From NCBI RefSeq assembly GCF_009389715.1, contig NW_024067666.1:2025001-2089000 (forward strand): a stretch of DNA of 64,000 bases. The letters run 5' to 3'. This document shows positions 25,401-36,700 of this stretch, piece by piece. The notes under the pieces were generated by a model that saw only the letters and a list, made by a program, of their open reading frames with translations, made no database searches and was not told the origin of the DNA. This DNA comes from Phoenix dactylifera (Eukaryota > Streptophyta > Magnoliopsida > Arecales > Arecaceae). The translations under genes and the position numbers were made by a program. Within the stretch, counting starts at the first letter, position 1; each line of letters begins with the position of its first letter.

Positions 25401-25826
25401 CTTGCGATTTCCCCACCCAACAGAACAGGGAAATGCAGCAAGAGCTCATCAATTCAGATGAATCAATTAAACCAGAAAAAGAACATGAGAGGATGAACCA
25501 CAAAATCCAAATCCTATGCACATGGTGTCAGCGCTTGCACTAGCTTAGACCTACATAAAATTTATGCAAGCCAAACTCCATCTCCGACATGAAAAATATC
25601 ATGGTTGAAGTACAAATCCATTTTTTTCTAGGAAATGTAAATCTCAATATTTTCATGGTTCATTACATATACAACATATGACAGGAAACCCCACAATCTC
25701 AAAGTTGCTACATCCAATAACAGATTTCGAGCTTTACAAACAAATGAAGACACACAAAACCAGAGTATTTAATGTACTGTCAATGGCAGCAAGGCAAAAC
25801 ATATCCAGAACTGGAATGAAAAGAAC
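22410..25826. other. Intergenic, with a LINE-like tail and a possible solo LTR
   Basis: At 23610-23770 a sequence with CTTGTAAACTTTGGTGG, ATAATAAATTGGATGG and a terminal A-run resembles a plant LINE 3' UTR. At about 24430-24960 the order of AT-rich leader, TTTATATATAGAGGAGAGAG and pyrimidine-rich downstream part is reminiscent of a Copia LTR, but no TG...CA ends or target duplication were confirmed. The remainder, including the 3' flank of COR413, holds nothing I recognise. Confidence 0.35.
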
Positions 25827-28800
25827 CTACAGAAAATACAGCACCAAGCACCAGATAGGGTAGACCAACAAAAGAATGATACCTACAGTATTTGATATGC
25901 CATGTCTCTTTGTGAATGAATTCCTAAAGCCACCGGATGCTCGGATGTGCTCCTGAAGCAGGTAGCAGCCAATAGCTAAGCATATGAAGATGCCAATCAG
26001 ACCGTTCCTGATCGTGTCGGCAAAGAGGCTAGGGGCAACCACAAGAAGAAGGATCAATGATCCAGGCATCTCCAACCAGTCTGCATCAAAAGGAACAATA
26101 TTCGCATCAGAAAGGATCCAGTTGCTCTCTCTAATACCTACAGCATTATGATGTCTTAACATGTTACACATGTAGATATCTTTCTATTGCAAGGATGAAA
26201 GCTTCGTAAGTGTACTGTGTCAGGGCACTTTGATATGGGAGGATCTGGGATTTAACGATGCACAGATAGATCAGAGAAATGGCTAGAATCACGTGCCTAC
26301 ATGTTTCAACTAATTATTAGTGCAAATAAAGGAGGAAAAGAAAGCGACACTTTTTTTTTTGAGAAAAGAAAATAACACATTTGAAACAATCAATATTTAC
26401 AGCTATAAGGTGGACAAGTTAGCAAAGCTTTCAAACATCTAGTGCCAAATCTATGTAGAACACAACATAACAGAATGCTGACACAGCTACTCCATGATCC
26501 AAGAAATTTGTGGATCAAAGTGTTGAACATGACCATATGTAGACAATTCAGAAGAAATTTAACACTGAAATAAATAGTACGATGAAGCATTTCTCAATTT
26601 GCTGATAGGGAAATGTGAGAGACTAGAGAAATAGAACGCCCATCAGGAAAAAAAAAAAACAAAGAAATAGAACCAATTACCATTGCGTGAATCTGTAGAC
26701 ATATGATCACTATACAACTGCAGATAATCAAAACCTTCAGTGTGTTCGTGCCACCGCAGGCATATATAAGCAGGAAGATGGTAGATCAAGCTAGATGGAT
26801 ATTAAAAGCCATACCTGGGAAGTGCCGAGGAAAGAAGAGTCGCAGCACAACAGCAATAAATGCAATCCATTTACCAAATTCCCCTCTGCAAAAATATTTG
26901 AATAAAATTGAAGACCAAACCATGGAAAAATATTCAATAAACAACTAGGATTGTCCGATTTGTTTGATGCTACTTACATTTGTCCTCAGTTAATTTCTAA
27001 CCCAGGATAAATCATCTGAGATTATTAAGTTAATCATTTCTCACAGTCTCCTTCCAAATCTTGTTTTCGTTTTTTTTTAGCTCATTCCATGAAACCACAC
27101 TCAGGCAGTCTTTCAACCATTCAACTCCCTCCACAAGAAGGGCAGTTTTGGTCTGAACTTCCATCCATACCATACAAAGTTGTCTATCCTCGCTTTATAT
27201 GGGTGACAACTAACCACATCTAATATACTCACTGTCCATGCTAGTATCATGCTCATGGGCCTCGTCCACCACCTAACATCCTGATGCTCTGACAAAGGTG
27301 GCCTGACCATTGTTTTTTGAAATTATTTTTTGAATCTAAATGGCATTTGATGATTGCATATTACCCCAAAGGCATATCAACACTTCATTTACCTCAATTT
27401 AATCCTATCAGGGATGTACTCATTTACCCATCCATCATTCAGTAAAGTTGATTCAAGGTGGCAAAAGTGATTTATTTGGGACATATCATTTTAATAGCAC
27501 TAATTACATCTCAAATCCTCTCATGTTCCCACTACATCAAAATGCTAATATAAAAGAAAGGAAAGGATAATCACCTCAGTAAAGAAAACAGCACAGACGG
27601 CAAGCTCAGGAAAATATAAGGAACTAAAAGTGTAGTCAACATGTTTGTCCTCCAGTTTGTCCGGTCTAATATCAACAGATATCTGCAGATAGAGAAGCAA
27701 AAAAAAAAAAAAATTATATTAACTGCAAAGTAAGCTAAAACATTCAAATCAATAGAACGTCCTGGCTGCACAAAAAAGCACTTCTCATAAATTTCTTTTT
27801 CGAAAAAAGGCTGAACATGTATATCTATATCTGTATGTAATGAAGATTCCAGGCATTCCAAAAACTCTGGAGTGCATTTATTGATCTATACAGTTAAAAA
27901 ATGGAAGATAAGTTGCATGAAAGTGGGTAAATTCTAACTAAACATACATGCAACATCATATAAGCATCAACATAAAGTCTATGGCAACGGCAATTAGAAT
28001 TCACCATCTCTTGCGTAGATCAAGTTAAATTACTGTATCCAAGAAAAACAACCAAGTATCAACAAAAACAGGCAAAATTGCAGCTTTTTTTTGTTTGAGT
28101 CACAAAAACGAAGCATTTCCTCGTACATATATTGTTGTTTTAATCTGAGTGTAACTATGTATCTTAATCAGATGTCAGAACCTTTAGATCCAGCAGATAC
28201 AGAACAATCAACAATCAAGTCATAACTGAAAACCTAACCCCAGTTCCCCTGTGAAAGTACAAACAATAATGATTTAGCTGTTTTATTTAATTATAATATA
28301 TAAATACTCTCAATATGTAAGTAGAAAGTTGCAATCCCCAACATTAAGCTGGGAAAGAGATGTAATTGTATAAAGAGCTATCTTTTACATAGATAATTAG
28401 TAAGAGATTTGTGATGGATGAGCTTGTGAAAGCCCTACTAGGGAATGGAGTTGTGCTTTCATCTTGCGAAAAGTCTATAAGAGAGGAAGAAAATATGCTC
28501 TCACAAATTTAGATTTTCTAAGAGACTCCATATTAAGAGGGCGTACTCCACAAGCCCCTTTCCTTTCCTAATTATTCTTTCTTCTTTTTCTTCTCATTAT
28601 GCAAATCCATCACCAAATTTGTGTAAGAGTCTGAACTCAAGTTGCATGAACTGAATATCAAAGCAAACAATTTAGAACTCGGTAGCAATACAATGGCATG
28701 GTGTTCATAAGAATAGACCCACCTGATATTACTAGAAAGTATCATATCATAAATTCAGGACATCAAAATCTTCAGCAATTGATGGAATCTGATGAATACT

Positions 28801-29674
28801 TTATGGAATCCAGAGCTTGAAGGGTGTAGATGTGCATGTGATATGTCGCAAGCATGTCAAGGTTCATTCTGTATGCTGCTTACATATTTGTGTTTATTTA
28901 TCTCCTCTCCTCTCTCCTTTTTGCATGTGTTCTGCTACAAGAACTATAGCAATGGCCATGCCACCTGGCACCCTGTATATGTATATAAAATTATTGCCTC
29001 CAGTATTGATCTGATGTATTTGGCATTTCTTTTAAGCCTTCAGTCTCTAAATAACATGTCATAGAAGCCCCTTCAGGCCCCTTTATGAAATCATCAAATA
29101 ATATTTGGAGCTTATACCCACCTTTGTAATTACAATTCAAATTATAGCATCATCAATTTTATCCTACTGAATCACTCTTGGAAGTATAGGACTTGAACAT
29201 AGCAAGTCTTAGGCAAGTTGATTGTAGTTGATAAAACCTCGAGTCAGATATCCATGTCAAAGCTTTTCTCTTCCATCCAATTCTTTTCCCTTCTATTTTC
29301 AATTAATGGCGACAGAAAAGAAATTTTCCAGCCACCATGCTCTTGCTAGGAACTCACAGCCCTGGCAAGTGGCAACATGAACCGGAGAGAGTAATTCGTG
29401 TCCGAGATCAAGTTAATTCCCTTTTAAAAGTATCCGTACAAAGAAATCGGAACAAACGCAAACAAAGGCAAAGGGATCATAGAAAAGGGAAAAACGATCT
29501 AAAAAGGCGAGCTCACATTGCTGCTACGGAGGCAAGGAATTTGAGGAAGGTGGTGCCGAAGCCCAGGCCGCCGCCAAGCTTGAAGGCATGGTTGGCGAGC
29601 TTCTTCGCGGCGATCCCAAGCTCCTTGAGATCCGACTCGATCAAATCGTCGGCCAGCCGATCCGCATTCCGCAT
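25827..29674 (-). CDS. COR413PM: Cold-regulated 413 plasma membrane-type protein, 4 exons, intact
   Basis: COR413 proteins are small plant-specific multispanning membrane proteins induced by cold, ABA and dehydration; their biochemical role is not settled. Minus-strand exons: 29674-29517 (ATG at 29674), 27682-27575, 26885-26815, 26080-25827 (stop). Their lengths (158+108+71+254) sum to 591 nt, an uninterrupted 196-residue protein, matching the family length of about 200. Signature peptides are DLKELGIAAKKLANHA, GLGFGTTFLKFLAS, ILDRTNWRTNMLTTLLVPY, LRLFFPRHFPDWLEMPGS and YLLQEHIRASGGFRNSFT, the last near-invariant in COR413. Several hydrophobic segments fit a multi-pass membrane protein. The absence of a long transit peptide favours the PM class over the thylakoid/inner-membrane class. 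The ATG was chosen because the sequence aligns with the family from there. All junctions are GT-AG. Confidence 0.93.
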
Positions 29675-29836
29675 GTTCGCCAAGCTCCAAAATTTCCCAA
29701 TTAGACGAAGAATAATTATCGAAGAAGATGAAGAACTACTCCCTTTTTTTTTTCGGGGTTTGTCTCCAGATTTCACAGCTCAAGCTATAGAGTGCGAGAG
29801 AGGAGAGAGTGGATAAAGACGAGCGGGGCGCAATAG

Positions 29837-29842
29837 GTCGGT
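29837..29842 (-). promoter_or_regulatory. CRT/DRE core ACCGAC upstream of COR413
   Basis: ACCGAC on the minus strand lies about 165 bp upstream of the COR413 start codon. RCCGAC is the known binding core of CBF/DREB cold-response factors. Confidence 0.6.
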
Positions 29843-29887
29843 TGGCCTATGGACACCTGTAGAGCCGTACGGACTGCACCTGGCGCT

Positions 29888-29893
29888 GTCGGC
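29888..29893 (-). promoter_or_regulatory. CRT/DRE core GCCGAC upstream of COR413
   Basis: This is a second RCCGAC core on the gene's strand, about 215 bp upstream of the start codon and 46 bp further out than the first. Confidence 0.6.
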
Positions 29894-30126
29894 ACGCCTT
29901 TGAGAGTAGTGCTACGCCGTGCCATTCCCCCGGCCAGGATACCTGATGTGCCACGAGGGGATTGGTTCTAGTGATGGTGTTGGCTCTTCTTCGGGCCTCC
30001 TGGTGTCGCCGCGTGGAAGGGCAATGCAGCGAGGAGTCATTTGGTGCTGTAACATTTTTTTTCCCGGTGTCCCTCCTTCGGTTCCGTCACTTGGCCGGAA
30101 CGATGCAACGGTGTCCTTGCTGGTAC

Positions 30127-30230
30127 ACGTGGCTTTATCCGAGTCCTGGGGTTCGAAATTTCCAAATCGAGGGAAAGCGTCGTTTGACCGTTCGATTTGC
30201 ACCGGCGGTTTTTTTGGATAATGACGTGTC
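30127..30230. promoter_or_regulatory. Two ABRE-like ACGT elements upstream of COR413
   Basis: ACGTGGC (30127-30133) and ACGTGTC (30224-30230) match ABRE consensus forms bound by ABA-response bZIP factors. They lie about 450-560 bp upstream of the COR413 start codon. Confidence 0.45.
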
Positions 30231-30239
30231 CCTAGTTTT

Positions 30240-31540
30240 GCTTACTGTCGGGTTTGCTTGCCGCGTGTCTTATATGCTTTTCCTTCTTTGTTGGATGCTA
30301 TCTGGTCAGCAACTATTTTTCTTTTGCAGGTTCGCTGGAACAAGCTATGTTAAGAGTTTGAAAAAGATGGGAGGCCTTGCTTTGTTCCTCTGAATATGCT
30401 TTTGAGATGTTCAGAAACATTGGTTATGATTTCCTTGGATAATTTTGCTAGACCTTTTTGTATACTTCTTTCTCCTACAATTTGTTGAGAAAATGGATGG
30501 CTTGTTATGATATGAATTTCAGTCTTGTTTTGTTCCATCTTGATATGGACTTTGGTTAAGATTTTAAGGGTGATAATAAAAAAAATACGAGAGACTATTC
30601 ATAGTTTACACATATAATACAATTTAAAATTTTATATTTCTCAAACATAAATTGCACATGTTGTTTGCTAGTGGTTTGATAACCATTATTTGGAAATATG
30701 AATTGAGTCTCATTATGATTAATGAACTATAAAAGTAACATGCTAGGAAACTTCATTTTAATGTACATATAGTGTTTGGAAAATAATTTTGTGGCCACTA
30801 TATTACAAAAGCAATATCTAAACTTTATTATAACCAGTAGGTAAAAAAAAAATTGCAATCAAATTTTATTTTTCATATTTCATCTGCAATTATTGAACAT
30901 ATATATCCTAGAAATGTACTAATATAATTTGATAAATCTTATTAGCTAAATTATAATCAACTATAATTTTAATCATATTTTATTTGACTAGTTATAATGC
31001 ATACGCACATGACTGCTAAAAGTATTGAATTCCAGGTAGTTTGATATTTTTAATCTAACATTAAAGTAAACTAATTATTAATTTTGTTTTATAAAACCAA
31101 AAGAACCATTTTTAGTGATCTATTCCATCTTAGATGCAAAGGTGCATAATAGAGTGATATGATTATCATGAGTTGTCCTGTAATAATTAATAAAACCAAT
31201 TGTTAGAAGAGCGAAACATGGCCCATTGCTCATGCAATTTGGGATCCTTGTTTTGGTCAATAAACCTTTGCTCAAGGAGGTGCAATCAGCCTAGTGAATA
31301 TTATTTATTTTGATATTTATCAATATTGTTATGCTTGTGAAAGCAGAGGACATCAATAATTATCGAAGATTCAGTTAAATGAGATTCAATAATTGAAAAT
31401 TCACCTCTTTCATGATTTGTTTGAGTTGAAGTCACAAGCTGGCACTCAGGATCTGGGAGGGCCTTTCTTTTAAGCCTCTTTGTTCTTTTATATGATCTAA
31501 TGCCTTGGAAAAATTTAGGAATCCATACCATGTAGCTTGT
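30240..31540. other. Intergenic, AT-rich
   Basis: No recognisable gene. The open frames across 29919-30393 (+) overlap the COR413 promoter and have no recognisable domain. Confidence 0.4.
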
Positions 31541-31544
31541 CCCT

Positions 31545-33230
31545 TGGGAGGGCCTGGACCTGGATTTTAAGACCGAGGGATGGGCCGGGCCTGAAAAATG
31601 AGCCCGTCTTATAAACGGGTCGCATTCGTATGTAGATGTTGAACTCGATGAGGCTGGTTCGCCGCCTGGCCCGTCTCTCATTCCGAGTCCGCTCTTCCCC
31701 TCTCCTCCTGCAGTCCTGCTCCTGCCTCTTCGAGAAGATCGTCCTCCTCTTCTTTCTTCTCCGATCGTCGCCGGCAGCGACCCCTCTCATCCTCTTCTTC
31801 TTCCATCGCAGCTGCGGCATCCGCTACAATCATCTTCTCTTTATTCCATTCGACGCCTCTCCCTTCTCCATCCCCAACTTCAAAAGATCCGTCGCCGCCG
31901 TCAACTGGTGCACTGCCACGCCAGCCCTCGGCGGCGGGCAACCGGCGGGTCACATCGTCGACCACGACATCGCTGAGGGCGTCCACTGGGCGTCGCTGAT
32001 CCAGGCGCTCGTCTTCTGCAAGGAGGGTCCCCCGGCGCCGCACCTGCAGATCACCGCCGTCACCGCGGGGCGGAGGCTGGGGGCATTCGGGGAATCTTTC
32101 GGTCGGAAATCGGGGATTAGGGCACAAATCAGGTCTTTTCTCCTCTTCTTCCTCTTCCTCCGCGCTGCCAGCGGCTAGCCGGCGGTGGACGTCCGGTGAA
32201 TGTTGGACGCACAACACCGGTAAGCCTTTCAGTCTCTCTCAACCTCTCCCTCTTTCTCCCCATTTCTCTTCCTCCATAGTCCAGGCTACTAGCAGCTGGC
32301 GATGGACGGCCGTCGGACGGGTGATTCTCATCCTCGAACTTTTCTCTTCTCCACCCTTCTTCTTCATCCTGTCTGTTATGATACCAGTCAACGGCAACAG
32401 TCGTCTCATCCGCCCTCCGAAAATCTCCCCTTGAACACGCCGCCCCCATCCTTCCGTTTCTCTCTCTCCCCTTCCCCATGAACTTCCCATCTTCCTTCCC
32501 CTGCTCCCCTTCACTCTATTCACTTTCTCTGACTTTGCCTAGCAATAGCTGGAGCTTGGAGCCAGCTATTTTTTCTCTAGTTTTCTTTTTTTTTTCAGCG
32601 TTAGATAGTGAAGTAACTAAGATTATAAAGTACAATTCTGTGTTCCTCTTCTGAAGAAATTTCTAATTATAGATCATTAAATTACATATGTTATTTGATT
32701 TCTTTTATCTTTGATTAATGATTTCTTTTTTGAGATTGTTCTTGAATTCATATTGTAATGTTTTTAAAGTTTTTTCATCACTGTATTTTTCATGTTAGTA
32801 ACTTTTGTTCTGAAAGTGCCTAATGATGGATAGCAGAAGGGAACAATATAGGACAGGGAATGACTCATCATTCAGAAAGCTATCTGATTTGGGAGACTAG
32901 ACCACAATATAGTTAATTAATTGGAAGCTGGATGGGATTGACTTTGTATTCTGGATGTTATGCATGTTTAATAGAACTGTTCTGTAATATACTAGTATTT
33001 TTTGGTATTTTCTAAAACATTTGCAAGTATTTTTTTGCATTTTCTTTGGTTTTAAATGAAGTTTCAGGAAGCCTGAGGCTCGGCCCAAAGCTCGAAGCCC
33101 GAGTAAGTACTGGGCTCGAGCCTGGGAAGTAGGCCTGAAGGTCGGGCAGGGTCCGGGCTGACCATATTTGGTTATACCTTGGACGGAGCCCGGATCTAAC
33201 CTGACTTATGAACAGGTCTACAACTACAAG
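31545..33230. mobile_element. Putative hAT-like element carrying a GRAS gene fragment
   Basis: GC-rich segments at 31545-31625 (GGGCCTGGACCTGGATTTT, GGGCCGGGCCTG, AATGAGCCCG) and 33070-33230 (CTCGGCCCAAAGCTCGAAGC, GGCAGGGTCCGGGCTG, GGAGCCCGGATC) use the vocabulary of other candidate hAT ends in the window. They bracket about 1.5 kb that includes a GRAS fragment. The arrangement fits a Pack-type element that captured host sequence. Terminal inverted repeats and an 8-bp target duplication were not demonstrated, so this is inference. Confidence 0.3.
31885..32115 (+). pseudogene. GRAS-domain (NSP2-like) gene fragment
   Basis: The reading frame at about 31950-32100 gives [32 protein letters not shown] and [12 protein letters not shown]. 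This is the VHIID block of GRAS transcription factors, closest in wording to the NSP2 class (nodulation/mycorrhiza signalling), in which an EGVQWASL-type motif follows VHIVDFDI. Only about 70 residues are preserved. The stretch normally found between QITAV and GRRL is missing, and both sides run into low-complexity Ser/Leu/Glu coding. It is a captured or degenerated fragment, not a working gene. Confidence 0.7.
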
Positions 33231-33734
33231 TACCGAGTTCATAACAGAGATCCCATAGCAAAAATTTCAGGCGTGGCTACTGATTTGCAGTTGAATCTTT
33301 TCAAAATATGCTGTTTTTGTCTGATTGTATGGTTAAATTTCCCTATTTCATTATCATGCCAATCCATGTTTTTCCTTTAAAAATTACATCATTAAATTTT
33401 TTCCTTTCAGCTTTTAATATATTCTTTGTGTCATATGAATTCCAACATGGATTTGTTTTCTTTTCCCATGTATCACACTTTTCTCTTTTCTCCGATAATC
33501 TTATGTGAGTTCTTATTGATCTATGCTTAACAAAAAAATCTAGCTGCTGAACTCTTTCTACTCTTGTATGGTATTTAGATTAATTCTATTTACTGATTCT
33601 CTACACTTGTTGCTAAGTAATTTACATTTAAGTTTTTTTAATTTGTAACCAATCATTTCACTTTGAAATAATTAATCTGTTCCTTAGTTCTTTATTTTGA
33701 ATTCTTTGGGAATTATGGTACAGATAGATGAAAC
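33231..33734. promoter_or_regulatory. 5' flank of LIP2p
   Basis: About 500 bp of AT-rich sequence lies between the putative transposon and the LIP2p start codon. It presumably contains the promoter and 5' UTR. No clear TATA element was chosen among many AT-rich candidates. Confidence 0.35.
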
Positions 33735-36700
33735 ATGATGAGCTTGATAAATCTTGGGATTATATTTCCATTTCCACCTCATATGTCCTCGGAGAAGGTG
33801 CAACATAGACGATTTCATTGTGTCGGGTTCTCAAAGGTTGGTCAAGTTTATCATAGTGAGGCTAAAGAAGCTGCCAGAATAAGTCATCATGCAAGGAGGA
33901 GGTCAGCTACTTTCACCTTTTTGATTTCTTACTATATTACTCACTCTTCATTTTATTTGTCCCAGGGCCAAATGCTTTGGGATTGGACACTATCATATAA
34001 GTTTCTTGTGCGTTTCAACTGATTTTTTGGGATTTTTTCTTCATCTTTGTCATGTTTTTGATCAAAAGAAAAGAAGTTCTGTTGACTTCTTGAATTCCTC
34101 AATGTCATTTGTTCCTATCAGGGTTAAAATATTGGTGTGAGCAATCTATCAAGTCCTTTATTATCATGTTGTCCTTAGATTTGTTCATCATCTCTTTTAC
34201 TATTTTTCTCACATATTCAACCCCCTATTTCCAATTGTATTAGGAATTCTCTTAGTAATTGTAGCACATGATCATCCAAGCACAATGTTCATCAATTATC
34301 TTTCTTCTTAAAATACAATTTATTAAATTTCTGACAATGGCGATTAAAGAACACTTTGAACTCATTTCCACGTTGTTAATCCTACTTTGATTGATTTAGC
34401 AACTCCATTCTTACTTTATATACGTACTTAAGATTTTTGTACTACATTTTCCCCTTCAAAAAATAGATATAAGAGCAAGGTTTAATGAAATGTGTTCAAC
34501 CAAATCAGCTAGTAAATTTGAAAAGGTGTCCAACCAAGTCCAAAGTGATTAATCATTACAAAGCTTATGAAATTGTTAAATGGCCAGTTAAGTTATGGGC
34601 AATATTGTCTTTTCTTTTAATTATTTTTATTACCCCCTCTTGATTAAACAAATTAGAGGCCTAGTATTGAATTGTAGTATTTTCTAAATTTCTACGAAAA
34701 CATCCTATCAGGTTGTCAAATTATGAATGGAACAATACTACTACTACTTCAACTACCCAGTTTTAATATTTCTAGGTTGCTGGCATATTTGGGCACTTGT
34801 TGATATCTTTAAAATATTGTCTCTTATTTACCATGACCAAAAGTGTCAGCATGTAGTCCTTTCACAACACTCTAGCAATTGGCTATTTCTGATATTGAAA
34901 GATATTAACCTAGAATTTCTGGATTTAAAGCCTAATTTTCCCCTTTGAGTAATATGTGCAATATATATAGTTTTTTAAAAAATTGCATGATTGACTCGTC
35001 AACCTTGTCTGCTAGTTAATGCAGTTTGATATAAGTAACTATTTATTTATATTGTTAGTTTATCCCAATGTTGAACTGGTCATTTTGTGTTAGTGGGACA
35101 CTTCCTATGCTAGATAAAACGAGGAGATGACATGCATGGAATTGTTAGGGCTTTGCTTGTACAATATGTATATCTCCAGCAATGTATGTGTCATTGCTTG
35201 GGATATTATTGGACCATCATAGTTTATCTTCAAGTCATTATGGAGCATGCTCATGATATATAACTCTAATGTATATAGATCATAATTTAATAGTTTTAAG
35301 TCCTAATCCGTTATTCCTAGCAGCTTGTTGATTTGGTAATAGGATTTGAGAAAAAATTATTATGGGAGTTTTTCTGAATCATAAAATATTAGCTTGCACC
35401 TAGGTTTTCAATCTCAACACTAGAACCGGTATGGGTACAATTTAGGTTGATACAGTACACCCCCATACCAATACATGGTACATTGTTGGAGGCGAGATAG
35501 TGGGTGTATCATATATCAGTACAGTATCTTATCGAGCCCCCGTACAAAATTAGTACCTAATGAGGTCAGTATGGTATGCGAATTATTGGGCGGCATGGGT
35601 TAATGCTTGAAAACCTTGGCTCGGACAATTCAAATAATTAATATTCAAGGATGACCCTACATACGAAACTTGTTGCTCCAATGGTGGTGGAACATGAACA
35701 GGACCCACATTAACTGCACCATTCGAAGGTCAAGAGACATGGTGACCAAGGGAAGGACTCTTACTGTGCTCTTGGTTCACACCTCTCTCATTAAACGAGG
35801 AGATGGTTTCTGACATAAGAGATCTGAACTTGAAAGCAGTGGAAAGTGTGGCTTTGGCTCTAAGTTGGAGTAAATGGCTCAACTAGAAGCCCAATAACCA
35901 AGTGGTATGTGCCTACTTCCTTTGTCATTAGGATATCAACAAATAGGGAGGCCTATCTGAAATAGACTATGAAAGCCTTTCTGATTTACATGCTCACCAA
36001 TTGGAGCACCTGTAATTAAAAAATAAAATCCTTGAGGGCAAGAAGGTTCACTTAAGAGAAGCATTGGTTCCTCAATCATGCATGGTTGGCAGATTGGGAG
36101 TCAAGAAGATGCCTCCAGTTGTTGGAGTTGGTTTGGGTGGCGGCTTATGCCCAACAGCTGGCCCCCTCCCACTCTGGGCTGCTGGCATAGTGGTATAGGA
36201 GCATTAGCAACCACTTTGGGAAGGGCCAGCTGACCTTTGTGGCATAGATTTCAATTGCTTTTTAATAAGTTGACATCGAGATTGGCTATCTTGGTAAGTT
36301 GTGCACATTCATGTGTTGCCTCATTGTTAACTACTGGTATTTGTGATTGAATGGGTGCACAAGCTGTTAAGGAATTCCCTTCGTGGCATTCTGCTGAGAA
36401 GAGGGGTTTCATTTACTGTCTTCGGACTTTGTATGCTTAAGCAGTTAGGCAGGAGGCCCAGGCATACCCAGGATATGGTAAATCAGTGGACTTCTTCTCC
36501 ATTGTTGGGGCATTGGAGGACAAAGCTATGGTAGATGTGAGGCAGCAGTGGGAGATGTAAAGCATGCCCTTTTTGATTCTGATCTACCAAGTGCAATAGG
36601 GCTCTCTACAAGCAATCAAGTTTTTCCCTATAGAAGTTGGGTACTTTGCTGGACTTTATCCTAGAAGCCTCCCAAAGATATGCCTCAGATGAGCTTGAAG

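Noticed and set aside
29919..30393. Overlapping ORFs upstream of COR413
   Set aside because: They occupy the promoter of the divergent COR413 gene, have no domain, and disagree in frame.
31678..32523. Acidic and basic low-complexity ORFs on the minus strand
   Set aside because: They are the reverse strand of a CT-rich leader and the GRAS fragment; composition follows the repeats.
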